From Stercorarius parasiticus (lineage: Eukaryota; Chordata; Aves; Charadriiformes; Stercorariidae), in the NCBI GenBank assembly GCA_013396915.1, contig VWZL01001987.1:62313-126312 (forward strand): 64,000 nt of DNA. The letters run 5' to 3'. Below the pieces are notes generated by a model. The model was given only the letters and a program-made list of their open reading frames with translations. It made no database searches and had not been told where the DNA came from. Shown here piece after piece: positions 39,401 through 51,795 of this stretch. The first letter of the stretch is position 1. Each line of letters begins with the position of its first letter. Position numbers and translations under genes: made by a program.

Positions 39401-40041
39401 CAGGATTTGAGCGCATAGAATGCAGACTTTTGCAATTACAATTTTTAAAGTAAAAAGGTGAGCCAATGAATTATTCCCTCGATTGATGATAAAAGTTCAG
39501 TTGATCTTCGTGTCCTCTCAAGTGTTCCAAAAACCTTTTCCATTTTCGGACACTGTTTTTTGCACACGCTGAGTGTTACAACCACCGAAATTCCCAATTG
39601 CATCTTTAGTACTGGAGCGGAAAATATTACCCTTGTGCTCCCGCAGAAATGTTACGCTGCATTTGTACTTTTAGAGAAATATTTTCAGAAGCATGCAATG
39701 AACTTGTAAATGGGTATCCTGCTTGCAGAGGAGAATTAATTTGCACGTGATAATTAGCTAATCAAACATGCATTCTTCAAGTTGTATGTAGCAATATTCG
39801 CGCTACACGCAAACTGGGACAGATAGAAAGGAAACTGCTTCAGAAAGCAGCGAGCAGAGGGGGAAGAAGTTGGTGGGGGATGAGGTTCCCTTTCATCTTT
39901 TTCCCAGCCTCAGCGGTAGCAGGTGGTGGCATCACGCGCGTACACAACGTGTGCAGCTCTCCCCATTAGCCTGTCCTGCCCCGCCAGCCTCCCAGTGCTG
40001 GCAATCTCGTTCAATCCAAGGACAAATGAAAAGCAAAACTG
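36407..40041. other. Non-coding stretch, no gene seen
   Basis: GC-richer patches lie at 36840-36960, 37290-37530, 37920-38100 and a CpG-dense one at 38990-39115. AT-rich parts are at 36530-36770, 38220-38600 and 39320-39790, including an A12 run ending at 38348. A cluster of homeodomain-type words with a CACGTG E-box occurs at 39731-39775. A 197-codon minus-strand frame (38603-39196) has no domain and is judged a chance frame in GC-rich DNA. Confidence 0.55.
38562..38594. repeat. AT-rich near-perfect palindrome
   Basis: TTTTAATTAAAGCTT is followed by AAAAGCTTTTAATTAAAA. The two halves are reverse complements over about 15 bases, apart from one inserted base, with almost no loop. Each half holds TTAATTAA and AAGCTT. 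Its function is unknown, and such palindromes can extrude as cruciforms or be paired homeodomain sites. Confidence 0.65.
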
Positions 40042-40074
40042 AAAAAAAAAAAAAAAAAAAGAAAAAAAATAAAA
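40042..40074. repeat. Poly(A) tract
   Basis: Nineteen A bases, then G, eight A bases and TAAAA. The 200 bases upstream show no retroposed coding sequence or SINE, so this is taken as simple sequence. Confidence 0.85.
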
Positions 40075-40619
40075 GCAAGCGGGGTGATTTCAAGGAGAAA
40101 CAAAATCTCCCAATAAAGCCAGCAGTAAACTCCAGCTACTCGCCTAAAACCATCAAGTAGTGAAGTGGGAAGCCCTTGGCTCATGCTGCCCTGTCAGTTC
40201 TGCCCCCGCGGGCCGAGGGATGGAAGCCGGGACCAAGGCACTGCGGGCTCCTCGCCCTCCTCACCCTGCAGCAGCCGGCAGCCCCTCCTTCCCCAAAACA
40301 TCATTTCTCGGTCCGTAAATGTGTGCAGCAAGGACGTGTCCTCGACCGCCACCGCAGACAGAGCGGGACGCTCCATGCAGGAGCGGTGCAGTGATGCCAC
40401 ACTGAGGGGCGTTTGGCACACACCGGGCACTGAGGCACGTCCCGGCTGGCTGGGCAACGGCAGAGCCCCCAGTGCTGGGCATGGGGGCTCCCCGGACAGA
40501 CACAGCAGAGCCAACAAAGCCAGCGTGACCCTGCCGGCACCTCTGCTGTCTGCGCAGGGCAGGCCGGGAGGGCTTTTCTTCCCCTTCCAAAATCAGAAAA
40601 GATCCCTTCCCTAGGTATT
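40075..40619. other. Non-coding GC-rich stretch
   Basis: This is GC- and CpG-rich DNA directly next to a CR1 copy. Overlapping frames of 107-149 codons are open on both strands, as expected from low stop density, and none resembles a known protein. Confidence 0.6.
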
Positions 40620-40850
40620 ATCACGGAATCCCAGGCTGGCAGGGGCTGGAAGGGACCTCTGGAGCTCCTCCAGTCCAACCCCTGCCAGAGCAGGGTCACC
40701 CAGAGCAGTTGCACAGGAACGCGTCCAGGCGGGGTTGGAATGTCTCCAGAGACGGAGACTCCACCACCTCTCTGGGCAGCCTGTGCCAGGGCTCTGCCAC
40801 CCTCACAGGAAAGAAGTTCCTCCTCATGTTGAGGTGGAATTTCCTGTTAT
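40620..40850 (-). mobile_element. CR1 LINE fragment, minus strand (direct pair, left)
   Basis: The reverse complement of a CR1 3' end starts TCACGGAATCCCAGG, then GGAAGGGACCTCTGGAG, CCAGTCCAACCCCTGCC, the CCTCTCTGGGCAGCCTGTGC block and TTCCTCCTCATGTTGAGG. On the minus strand it encodes a remnant of the ORF2 C-terminus. It is nearly identical to the copy at 42073-42298 over more than 200 bases, with only a handful of differences, so both belong to the same fairly young subfamily. Confidence 0.95.
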
Positions 40851-42072
40851 CCTACTTTGAGCCTTTTTTTTCCCTCTCTTTTTTGGATCTCAGTCTTTAG
40901 CTCATCTCCTTTGGGTTTCTTTATCCAGCTCTGTTTATTTTTCTGTTAACTCGCCCAGAGGAGGGAAAGCCTCGTGTTTCTCCCGTCGTAGCTGCAAGTT
41001 AAACCCCTCATTAGCGGCAAAGGTAGGTGCTTGCACGACCTGGGCGCAGGTGAGGCGGTGGGAGGCTGGAGAACACCAGCGCTCATAAGGAGGGAGCTAC
41101 ATTCAATTATTATTAACGCAGTTGCCTGGTGCCGTTGTGCTTCCCAGCTCATCTCCTCTCCGTGGCGCGGAGGAGCCGGCAGCATACGCTGCCTGCAGTG
41201 AGACATTCCCAGGGAGACGGCGGGGTCACACCCCGAAAAGAGGCAGAAACTCTCCCGAACACAATGCAGCGCTGTTGAAAAAGAAAAATAAGCCAAATAC
41301 AATTTCACCTTCTATAGCTGAGGGGACTTTGGGCCTTTATAGTCTTTCTGAACAAGAGAACAAAGACAACACTTTTAAGTGTTTTCAGTTTGGGGAGAAT
41401 TGTTTCATCGAAGACCTGAGGGATAGAGAGAGTTTGTCAGACCACGGGCTTTAATTAAGTTTGCCACGCTCAGCTCGCAAGCTTTCAAACCCTTCCCAAG
41501 AAGAAAGAGAAAGGGAGACGGAGAGCAGTTGTCAAGAGCGATCTCGAATTTTCCACAGCTGTGCTGGATGCAGGGTACAAAGGTGGTGTGTGAAGCACTG
41601 TGATGCCTTGCACGTGAGTGCCATCAGGCTGATTATGAATTTCAAACAGTTTCAGGCGCGGAGGGGCTCTGGCGGATGTGCAGGACAGCGTGTGCCTCCA
41701 GGAGCTCTGCAGAGGCATTGGGTGTATCGTACAGGGGTCTCCAGGTCGGCTTCTGGGCTGCCCTTTGGGGCGGCCCTCTCCGGCCAGACCTTCTGCCGGG
41801 TGACCTGATGCCAAGACGGGACCAAAGCCCAGAGCAAAAGCTCCTCTTGGTGCTGAGCTGCGCGGCTGTGAGCTAGCACGGCGTGAAGGTGGTATGTATT
41901 TATGGCGTAAGCTGCCCGTAGTAGTGCACTCGGTGGCTTGCAGCACAGGCTCTGGGAAAGCGTTTTGTTGGTAGCTGGAGCGTATATACTTGTCTCAAAG
42001 AGGAACAACCCCATTGATTTTTAGGATATGGCTTTGCTCTAGAAACAGTGTGACCTCCATCCAGAAGTCACA
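40851..42072. other. Unique sequence between two CR1 copies
   Basis: No gene seen. It holds AT-rich and GC-richer parts (GC-rich at about 41130-41240 and 41660-41870). The longest frame is about 153 codons (41485-41946, minus), with no domain. The flanks of the two CR1 copies do not match each other, which argues for two insertions over one duplicated block. Confidence 0.6.
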
Positions 42073-42298
42073 AATCCCAGAATCCCAGGCTGGCAGGGGC
42101 TGGAAGGGACCTCTGGAGCTCCTCCAGTCCAACCCCTGCCAGAGCAGGGTCACCCACAGCAGGTGGCACAGGAACGCGTCCAGGCGGGGTTGGAATGTCT
42201 CCAGAGACGGAGACTCCACCACCTCTCTGGGCAGCCTGTGCCAGGGCTCTGCCACCCTCACAGGAAAGAACTTTCTCCTCATGTTGAGATGGACTTTC
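42073..42298 (-). mobile_element. CR1 LINE fragment, minus strand (direct pair, right)
   Basis: It has the same block order as the copy at 40620-40850: ATCCCAGAATCCCAGG, GGAAGGGACCTCTGGAG, CCAGTCCAACCCCTGCC, GGGCAGCCTGTGCCAGGG and TCATGTTGAGATGG. The ORF2 C-terminal remnant ([17 protein letters not shown]) can be read on the minus strand. The difference around GCAGGTGGCAC versus GCAGTTGCAC and a few substitutions separate the two copies. Confidence 0.95.
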
Positions 42299-45200
42299 CC
42301 CCATCTCCCCCCCATCCACAGGAGAAGCTGTCCAGGACCTCATTGACACCATCCAACACATCCAGCCAATGTGGCTGCCCGTGGGGAGCTAAAGCCCGAG
42401 ACCCTTTTCACGTACCCCGTCAGCCCAGCCCCTCACAGCGAGGGGACGAGCCAAGCGCTGACACGATGCCATGTCTCCTCTGGGGTCCCAGAACAACCAG
42501 CCATGTGCCCCTCGTGGCAGCACAGCACACCGAGCCGGCAGGTATCATCGCTGGCCGCCCAAAAGTGCTGGGGGGGGGACGGCCACTTCCAGAGACGACC
42601 CATCAAATCTTCCAATTTCCTCCCCTTTTTCTCTCGCGTTCCCTACCTGAGCCAGGCGAACTGCGAGTGCCCTGAGAAATGTACCTTTCATAACCAGCCG
42701 CAGCAGCAGCAATCATCCGGTTGATGTGCATCGGTGACATTTTTCATGAGAATAACTAGTAAATGCTGATGATCATTTCTTCTAATTACATATTCACAAG
42801 CTATTTGCACTCATTGCCAGCTTTCATGTTTGTGACTCGATGAGGCATATTTAAATGCAACGCTGCGTATCAAACATGAGAAAATTCCTACAGGCTGCCA
42901 GTATCTTGTTCTTCCCGTGACCAAAGCAAAACTCATCAGCCCGTGAGTTATGATTTGCAGAAAAGGGTTTAATGGGCTCAAAGAAGCTGAACTGGTGCAA
43001 CAACCCGACCCCATGCGCCTTCCTGGGGGGGTCACTTCTCCCTGCGCAGTCCTCTCCCACCCACCCACAGAAACCCCCCTCAGTGTTGATGGTGCTACAA
43101 AACGGATCGATTTTGGTAAACTCATACAGTGAAGGGGCTGTAAGCGGGGTGTGAGGGTGAGGAATGGGAGGAGGCTCTCCCTTGAGGGATGCTGGCTGCA
43201 GGCGTTGGCCCTGCTCAGCCTGGAAAGCCCAAGGAGCTGCTTGGGTTGAGGACAGACCTTCGTCTGGAGGACAGACAGAAGAGATAGAAGTTAAAAGTCT
43301 ATAAAAGTGATGGTCTAAATTCATTGCAGTTGGCAGCAGGACAGGTGATGTGCTGCATGGGCAGGGCAGCGCCAGCACCACAGGTCCCTGCGGGCCGGGT
43401 TTGGTGGCTCATAACTTGCTTGGCAGGACCCGTGTAAGCAATGCCATCAGCGTTTTGCTGTAATGAATCTGCGTTCGCTCAGTTTTCCTGACATTTTGGT
43501 TTAACTGCCTTGCTTAAACACAAAAGACGAGCCTAAGGTCTGCGGGCAAACCCGCTGCTTCTGTGCAGACCCTTATTTTTACCTCCTGCAGATGAGACGC
43601 GACCCCTCACGGAAGGCAAACACACAATTTTGTGGGCTGAGCTCCCAGACACAATTTGCTCTGGGAAAACTGCGCGGGAGTCCAGGATGCTCGGGGAGAC
43701 GACCACGGCGATTGCCCGGGGGGGCGTTTGAACACAAGGTCCAACAGGGCGCGGGGTGGCCCCAGGCAGGTGCTGGAGGCTCGTCTGTCCCTTTCCCCCA
43801 CTTCTCTGGAGTTCAGGCGGTCGTACAGAAGCCCATCTGCTTCCTACCAGCACGGACGGCCTGCGGGACAGTTCAGGGGTCTTAAATCAATTTGATTTTT
43901 CTTGTTAACTAACAGGATTCCTCAGCCGGATTCAAATCTCACGGATGTTACTTGGACTATCCCCTGTGACTGCAGCACTCTACGAGATGAAACCTCACCT
44001 CCAGGGACTCCGCCAGGGAGTAGCGGTCCCTGTCGGAGCCTTCTGCAGGAAATTTCTAGTGATCTTACAGTGCTCCTCATGCAGGATCCAGTCTCACGGG
44101 GCAAACCCTCCACTGCCATTCAAAATAAGCCTGTGTTACTTTTCCAAGAACCTGTTTTCATCTTTAGTGAGAATAATAACTACATTACTATACTTGCATG
44201 TTTGTTTTAAAAATCAGTGCACAACCACTATGCATAGCACCAGAATATTCCTGAAATTAATGAAATATGCCTTGTATCCGCTACTGATAAAAATACGGCA
44301 GCATTTCAATCTCTGTAAAAAAAAAAATATTATACCTCTGAACTACGGAGAGAGGTGAATACCTCGATGAGAGCGAAGTAATAAATCAGTCGGAGGTTAT
44401 TAATGAAATGGTCTTCACCAGTCTTTCTTTTCTGTGGAGGAAGCGGGAAGGTTTCCCCTGGCAGAAACGGAGACGGATGTTTCAGGGATTGAGCCCACCA
44501 GCCGGGGCAGAGGGGCAGCCACCAGAAGGGTCATCCCAGGGTGACCAGAGGAGAGCCAAAAGGTGAAGCTGATGTACTTTACAATGCATTTTGCAATTTA
44601 TTCTGCTTTTGAACACTTCTTACAATTCCAATTTATACTATATGGTCTACAAAACACAGAGCCGAACCCAAAGCCTGCAGATACTTTCAGAAGCCGGATC
44701 ATCTGTCCGTTATCGGCATTACCCTTATTGCCATCAGCTCTTCTGCTCAGAGAGATCTATCAGCATCCTTTGTCTTAAACCAGCTCTTTATTTGCTCTCT
44801 TCTTAATGTTTACAGATGGCTCTTTCCCTTTTGCATACATTTGCTGCAAAGTAACAGTTCTTCCTCGGAATAATCAGTGAGAAAAAAAACGAATGTTTAG
44901 TTGTTTGGTAAAGAATTAGGCAGGCGATATTTTTTTCAACAAGAGCTATTTCATCTAAAGCAGAAAAATCACAAAAGAAAGAAAATGACTGGATCACATC
45001 TGAAAACGTAAATGGCAGGCAAAAGAGGATTCGTATTGGAAACGATAGAAATATTGGTGGATAGCTAATTTTCATTCAGTGTCTTGAATTGAGAAGATGC
45101 AAAAGCTTTTAAAGAATTCAGGGACAATTTCTTCATAGGGATCTGTGATAAATACGAAGTACAGCCATCCCGTGTTGAGACACACACTTCCATCACCCTA

Positions 45201-45841
45201 ATTCAATTGAAGGCATTTAGCTCCTGAAGTTAATCTCACCAGACTGTCTTCATCATGCCCGTGGAAGGCTGTCTATTATTTTTGCTTTTAATGCTCAGCA
45301 CACTTTTTAACATATCAAACATATGGAAAATTTATTTCTTCAAGACCACGAGAGACAAATAATATTTCTGCAGCAAATAAATGTCACTCAACTGCTGCAA
45401 ACTCTCTCTGGTTGGAGCTGGTGGGAGGCAGCCTCAGACAACACACATACATTTAGCCCGTTTCCTTAAAAAGGGTAATGAAAGAAAATCTGCAAAGTGC
45501 CACTAGCACGACTAAATGTATTTTTAACTATGCAATTGTCTTTTACAGGGATTTAAATTTCATTTCCACCTGTTACTGAGCAGCTAATAGCTTCCCTTTG
45601 AGTGAAACGGGAATGCTCAGAATTTGTTTCTCCCTCCATCGCTGTGGCAGTAACCCTGCTTGTCACGTCCCTGGTTCCTAAAAAGTCATCAGCTCTGCTT
45701 CCTTACATCAACGGATTTCTGTTGTTCAGCTGCAAGGGATGAAGGCGGATCCATCCCCTCCAACCTGGGTCACCATCCAAAGGAAGAGTGGCTTCAGCTC
45801 CCAGCGCCCTCGTATGCACTTTCCCACCTGGCGAAATCGGA
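42299..45841. other. Non-coding stretch, no gene seen
   Basis: 42300-42670 is GC-rich. 42715-42860 is an AT-rich block (ATGCTGATGATCAT, CTAATTACATATTC) that looks enhancer-like. 43010-43220 and 43540-43800 are GC/CpG-rich. 44130-44420 and 44560-45120 are AT-rich, with an A-run near 44320. 45160-45660 is mixed. Frames up to about 175 codons (42851-43381, minus) show no domain. Confidence 0.55.
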
Positions 45842-46260
45842 GAATCATCGATTCTCAGAATGATTTGGGTGGGAAGGGACCTTAAAGGCCACCCAGTGGC
45901 ACCCCCTGCCCTAGGCAGGGACACCTCCCACCAGCCCAGGTTGCTCCAAGCCCCGTCCAACCTGGCCTTGAACCCCTCCAGGGATGGGGCAGCCACAGCT
46001 TCTCTGGGCAACCTGGGCCAGGGGCTCACCCCCCTCACAGCAAACAATTTCTTCCCAATATCTCACCTAAATCTCCCCTCTTTGAGTTTAGGGCTGTTAC
46101 CCCTCATCCCATGGCTCCCCTCCCTGCTCCAGAGTCCCTCCCCAGCTTTCCTGGAGCCCCTTGCGGGACTGGCAGGGGCTGGAAGGTCTCCCCGGAGCCT
46201 TCTCTTCTCCAGGCTGAACCCCCCCAGCTCTCTCAGCCTGTCCTCCCAGCAGAGGGTTTT
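45842..46260 (-). mobile_element. CR1 LINE fragment, minus strand, young
   Basis: The reverse complement of a CR1 3' end reads from a GAATCATCGATTCTCAG tail through GGGAAGGGACCTTAAAGG, CACCTCCCACCAGCCC and GGGGCAGCCACAGCTTC to the CTCTCCAGGCTGAACCC and GCCTGTCCTCCCAGCAG blocks, where homology stops. The minus strand carries the ORF2 C-terminus (WPRLPREAVAAPSLEGF) with frame breaks. Over the last 180 bases it differs from the plus-strand copy at 60327-61095 at only a few positions, so this is a young subfamily. It is 5'-truncated near 46260. Confidence 0.96.
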
Positions 46261-49200
46261 GCCGGGTGCTGGGAGTCCCAGGGCTTGAAGGGATCCCCCA
46301 CGTGCCTGGACCCCTATGAAAACGTGCCTCTGACAGACACAGGCTGAGGGACCACATCGCTGCCTGTGAAATGCCAACCTCTTTCACGATACGAGGCGAG
46401 ACCCCGGCCACGTCACCCCCTGCTCTCTGTGGAGCATCGCCCCACGGCCACGGCTGTGCGAAGCCCTCCTTCAGTACAAAACCAGCTGAATTTCCTACTT
46501 TGCCATGTCTGGCAGGAAGCTGAGTTCCAGGACAGCTGACCGCATCATTGACTTGTGCAGCTTTTATTCAGAACTCTTTTGATAAATTGCGAGCAGAGAA
46601 AATAAAGCATGTGCAGCCGCTATGGATGAGTCGAGCCGGCAAATAAAGCCCAGCCGCTCTGCCATGCACAGGAACCGCTAATGAACCTCTAACGGGTTGC
46701 TGTGTAATTCACTGTGCTGCACGATGTGGTTAAGCAGTTTTAGATGCCTTCCACTTTTAATCTTCCTTTGCTTCCTTGTATTCATGTTTCTGAGAATAAT
46801 GAAAGGTGAACAAGATAAATTTATGGAAAAAATATGTAGCTCTATATACGCAATGAATAAACAAGTATTTTAAACTACCATTTTTCTGCTAAATTGTAAA
46901 AGCAGTGCTATCATCTGCTTCGTGGCTTTCTGGTTTCTACTTGAGTGAATTCTTCATTCTGTTCCTAGAAAGAGCAGGTTCAGCACAAGAAGAGAGCTAT
47001 AAATATTGCAATTGTACACACATATATAGATTTTTCTAATTGCTTTTCCGGCACGTTGGGTATCTGCAAGAAGCGGGACAGGACTCGGTCTCCGTCCCAG
47101 CCTGTTTCACCACCCCGGGTGTGGATGGTGACCCCAAAGCAGGGCCAGCACCTCCCGAGCCCTCGGCAGCCACTCCTCCCGCGGCACACGCGCCTCATCC
47201 CCCTGCCGAGGGACGAAGATTGCAGACTTTCTACTGAGACCTCTCATAAATTAAAAAAATACTGGCTTTACCGATCTCTTCACATCTGAATTCCTACCTC
47301 TCTGGCCTTTAAACACCCTTGAGCAGCATCTGCTTTGGAGAACTTCAGCAGAAGTGGTTCGGCTGTTGCTATAACCAGAGCTAACACATCACTTAAACAT
47401 AGACTCCCACAAAAAAATCTAATCTTTGCCACGGAAGTAAAAATCTCAGCTTCTGATGTCATGTTCTTTGAAAATACTATCAATGCAATGAAAATTCAGT
47501 TGTAAGTAATGGCAAAATATTCTTGACCTATAGAAGAAAGGTTTTAACTTTCTATTGCCGTAATGACAGGCACTAAAACTCCGTTGTAAAATCTTCCACT
47601 AGTTTCACGCCACCTCTTTTACAGCATTAAAAATGTATTAAAACAGTTGTTACCGTCTTGTAATACCTGCTCACGCTGTCAGCCCCGCTCTTTGTGATCA
47701 CAGGATCAAAGGAGCCGCCAGGACACAGAGGGGTTGGTGCAACACGCTGCTGAAACGCGCTGCCCACGCCGGGGGAGGCAGAGCCCCACGCCGTAAAATA
47801 CCGCGTCTGCCATGACTCGTGTCTTTATTAGGACAACATTTTTTTAAAGTTAGCTCAGCTAGATTTGACAGAAATCATTAGGATTTTTTTACTCAAGGTT
47901 TTCCGTTTAACTGTATTCTTGGCTTAATTGCGCAACCATGACATTTTTCTTTCCAGTATCTAAGTGGATTTCACGGAAATCCGGCAGCAGATTTTGGCGA
48001 CTTTTCATTTTGCAATTGTTTTGCTTTATCGACAACTACATTAATTTGTCCTACCCGTTTAAAACAGTCTGGTTATAAGGAAGTCCCTGTTGACCTGTGC
48101 ATTCCCAAAGGTCCAGATCCACATTGATCTCCCACTGTTTTTCTATCTTGGACATTTTCGTAGCTGTCTTTGAGTTAAAGAGGAGATTCCTGGTTATTTT
48201 AACTTTGTCGTTGGATTCTCGATGTAACCTTGCCATTGTTGTTTTGGTGTTATTTTAGACAAATAGTACTTTAATACAATGAGCAACACATCACTACTAA
48301 CCATGGAAATAATTAAAACCGTAAATAGAGTGCTGAAAATTGCTAGACTGAAGAAGGACAAAAGTTTTGCCACTTACTCTTGATCTCCCACAAGTTTCTT
48401 ATCCGCTCAGGAGCAGGAAATTTGTTACGATTGATTTCGGTTGGATGGACGTGTTCCATACCTCCGTCACCTGGCCGGGAAGCAGAGCCCAGTCCTACAG
48501 CTTTTCAACCTTAACACAAAAAGGGAACCGAGGAAGACAAATCACGTTTATCAGGAGATAATACATAGGGCATTTTATCTAAACAGTGTGAGCGCTCATC
48601 ACATTTAAACTGAAATTTAAAAAAACCCACAGAAATATCAAATTTAAACTGGATATGCTCAATGGCTTCTCAGGCAACTGCTTGAGTCAGAAAAAATTAC
48701 TTTATGCCTGATTACTTGGCTGTTCCCCAGAGTGGTGATGGTGAACTCTAGCAACTCTAGGATCTGGCTCCTTTCTCTTTCAAAGAACATATCTGCTGCC
48801 AGAGGGGAGTCTCCTCGCCCCGGTTTGCAGCAGCTGCTTTGAAACACCTTCAGTGTCACAGCTCTGAAAACCCACCTCCACCAGCTCCGCCTGGCACAAA
48901 TGCCTTCCATCAGCTCAACGGGGCCTCGGTGGACACCCATATCCATAAATGCTTGCAGCATCTAGTGCTTCGTAACGACCTGTCCGATCGAGGGTAGGAG
49001 CTTCAGGTATTTGCTCTGGTTAGTAATAAAGCTGCAAAAAAACCCCCAGTGTTTATACGGTTGTTCCTAACCGCTAACATATTAAAACCAAGCCCATAAA
49101 CAAACCCTCCTGATGCTTATCTTGTGATGCAGCGGCATAAAGCGCAGATTGGGCACTTGTTATTCTATGTTTATATGTATTTGCATTTAGATCACTTAAG

Positions 49201-49425
49201 AGTTTGGGAGGATATAAAAGAAGAGGGGAAGTTTCTTCATCTCTTTTCATTCATTTACATCAGAAAATCTGCATATAAATGGTAAATCAGATCTGAACAT
49301 GTGTTTTCTGGAGCGACATTATTAAAGTATACTTCTTAATGCTAATTGCTACCATTGACACCAATTTGTGATTGCCTGTTGCTGAATTAGACCAAGTAAA
49401 TGATCTACAGCTCCAGTTTCTCCAG
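46261..49425. other. Non-coding stretch, no gene seen
   Basis: 46530-46745 is moderately AT-rich with CAGCTG, CAAATAAAG and TAATGAAC-type words and looks like a possible conserved element. 47060-47220 is GC-rich. 47230-48360 and 48550-49380 are mostly AT-rich. 48720-48960 is mixed, with a 100-codon minus frame lacking any domain. No RNA gene or repeat family was recognised. Confidence 0.55.
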
Positions 49426-49640
49426 AGTGTCACAGGCAGATGCATACAAAACATGACTTTCTTTAAGAAAATTCATTTATCCAAAGAGCTACTGGTAAAA
49501 GTGTCATTGTTAAAAAAACTCTTCAGCAAGAAACAGGAAGAAAAGCGTGCCAGTAAAGGACTGGTTTTTCAATCGGCCAGGGGCAGGTTCCTAGAAATGT
49601 CGGATACCGGATCACCAGACAAAGAACATCCCCCGATCTT
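49426..49640 (+). other. Speculative exon-like segment, plus strand
   Basis: A pyrimidine-rich acceptor-like sequence ending TTTCTCCAG (AG at 49424-49425) is followed by a frame open for 215 bases to a strong donor match, ATCTT followed by GTGAGT (intron start 49641). The deduced peptide is lysine-rich (LLKKLFSKKQEEKR) and then serine/proline-containing, and I do not recognise it. The pairing of acceptor, open frame and donor could be chance, and nothing next to it supports a gene. Confidence 0.1.
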
Positions 49641-51795
49641 GTGAGTAGGTGGTTTACTTTTCGTACTTCAGATTACGCAAGGCCAGTGTGCTCGGTGGCA
49701 AGGCACAGACAACCGGGGCCACAAGCGTTTGTTTTGCTAATGGTTAGTGCTCCCCAGCAGCTTCTCGCTGCCCCTGACTCTTACAGATACATCTCGTAAT
49801 TAACAACCTACCATGAGAAAAAAACCCTTTCAGTCAGTTTGGATGTGCACTTATCACAGCTTCACAGGCAACACAAATATATATATGTTAAAATAATTGA
49901 AATAGTATTTATGCCTTTACATTAGCACAAAAGGGGCGGCAGACCTTTGACTGTTAATCTGCTTTTCCCTTCCCCTAAACAAAGGCTGAGATAAAGTGCA
50001 CGGCTCTGCTTAATTTAGTATGCAAAATCTTTTATTTCCCTTTCTTACAATAACAACAGAATATTTTATTGCCTCAAACAAACTAGTGAGACTTCTGAAG
50101 AACAAAGTGAGCGAGGCGCGATCTCCAGTTGCCCTGCAGAAGGGCTCCAGGGGGGGAGCCGGCAGCTGTTTGCCCCCAGCGCTCCTCCGGTGCCCTCACG
50201 TGGAGGAATCAATAATTCCCGTCATTGTCATAGTGGAGTTTTAAACACAGACTTCCTTACCCAAGCTGTCCATCGACCCGCCATGGCTTACGCTCCGGCG
50301 GCACGCAGTGTGATGTCCCGCATTGGCTTCTCACCAGCCGTCAGTCCCGTCCCGTGTCCAAACTAATGGACGTGGCGACTGGAAAAATCCAGGAGACAGG
50401 AAAAAATTCTCTGGCAGGACTAAAGCATATGGCATAACAACAACCGCAAGTCCTTGCGGCTGTGAATAAGAATTACCCCACAAACGACAAGAAAAAAGGA
50501 AGCTACTTTATTTATCAGTTAGGATTTATTTCCCTGAAAGAAAAATAGTGTCATAATCATTAGTGAGAATGGTGCTGGAATGTAAAATATATTTGCATAG
50601 AGCCTGAGTTTCCCTTAGTGCAGGTTTTGCTTCTCATATTCACTTCAGAGAACTTTAAAGGAACCTTTGCAGATGGGTGAACTATTTATTAGCGATACAG
50701 TCATTGCGCAATGCTGCAATAACTCGCCTTTAAGATGCAAAAGCCCCAACATCACAAAATTCCACCAAATACAACTATGAAAAGAGACGTTAAAAAATAT
50801 TTTCCAAGTGGTCTTTGGAATGAAGACATAACAAAGATGAAACTATATCCTAAATGTTAATATCAGAACTTGTTCTGCCAAATAAACCATCTCGCGCCTC
50901 TGCTACCTGCCTTCCCGCTGCATGAAGCCCTCCCCCAGGGCCGACGCTGCTCCGCCGGTGCCCGGGGCCGGTGCTGGTACTTGGCACCAAACCCCGACCA
51001 CTGCACAGAAACACTAAAGAAGGCACCGGCCAAAGACAGGGAAATTTCACTGATGTTGGAAGGAAATATTCTAAATATTTCTTAGACCTTTAATAATAAC
51101 AATTGTTCTTATAAAAATACCTGATTGGTCCCTATGGATACTGAAACGAAAAATGCCCCCAAACCCACAGAATATTGTTATCCGTACATGCTGGGGTTTG
51201 TCTACCTGTTTCTGTGTACGAATTTTATTCTTTGCATAATTCTGAGTTTAATAACTGAATTTCCAGAAAACTTTGGAAAAGTAGGAGCCTTTCCTCTCCT
51301 GCTCCTCTCCCGCAGCTGGCTTCACAGCTCTTCCTATGAACAAATCCCGTGAAGACGGGAATAAAATATGGGGCTTCTTCCACCACGCGCGAGGGAGGCC
51401 TGCCTAAGGAGGCGGAAGGGAAATAGGTTTTAGTTTTTCAGTTTGCTCTTCTTAAAGCCGAGGTAATTACACGATTAAAATTTGTGATACTAAAAAAATG
51501 TGTGTTACAAAAGGAAAGCTCTTAAAAAGCGAGGCAACGCCAGAACAGAGGTTGTTCAGAGCATGAGCGTTATGATGGGGTCTTGCCCTTCCCCCCCAGA
51601 CGCTCGCCCTCTCTCCCTGCCCCTCCAGCACCTCCCTCACATGGGAAACTCACACAAATCCGCTTTTTTTATTAACCCAATTCCAGTTTGGGAGACTGAG
51701 ACCCGACTCGCAGAAGTGCTGGGTGGCAACCGGAGTCAATGACTACTTTCTACCGAGTAGAAATAGCATGAAATAAGTTGGGTTCAACTCATCAC
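49641..51795. other. Non-coding stretch, no gene seen
   Basis: This is mostly AT-rich, with GC-richer patches at 50110-50200, 50260-50350 and 50890-51030. The block 50520-50730 (ATTTGCATAG, CATTGCGCAATG, TTATTAGCGATAC) has an enhancer-like word content. No coding evidence was seen. Confidence 0.6.

Noticed and set aside
40042..40074. Poly(A) run as the tail of a processed pseudogene
   Set aside because: No coding-like or SINE-like body lies upstream and no flanking direct repeats are visible.
42163..42675. Plus-strand frame of 170 codons
   Set aside because: Its first part is the antisense of a CR1 fragment and the rest is GC-rich DNA with no domain.
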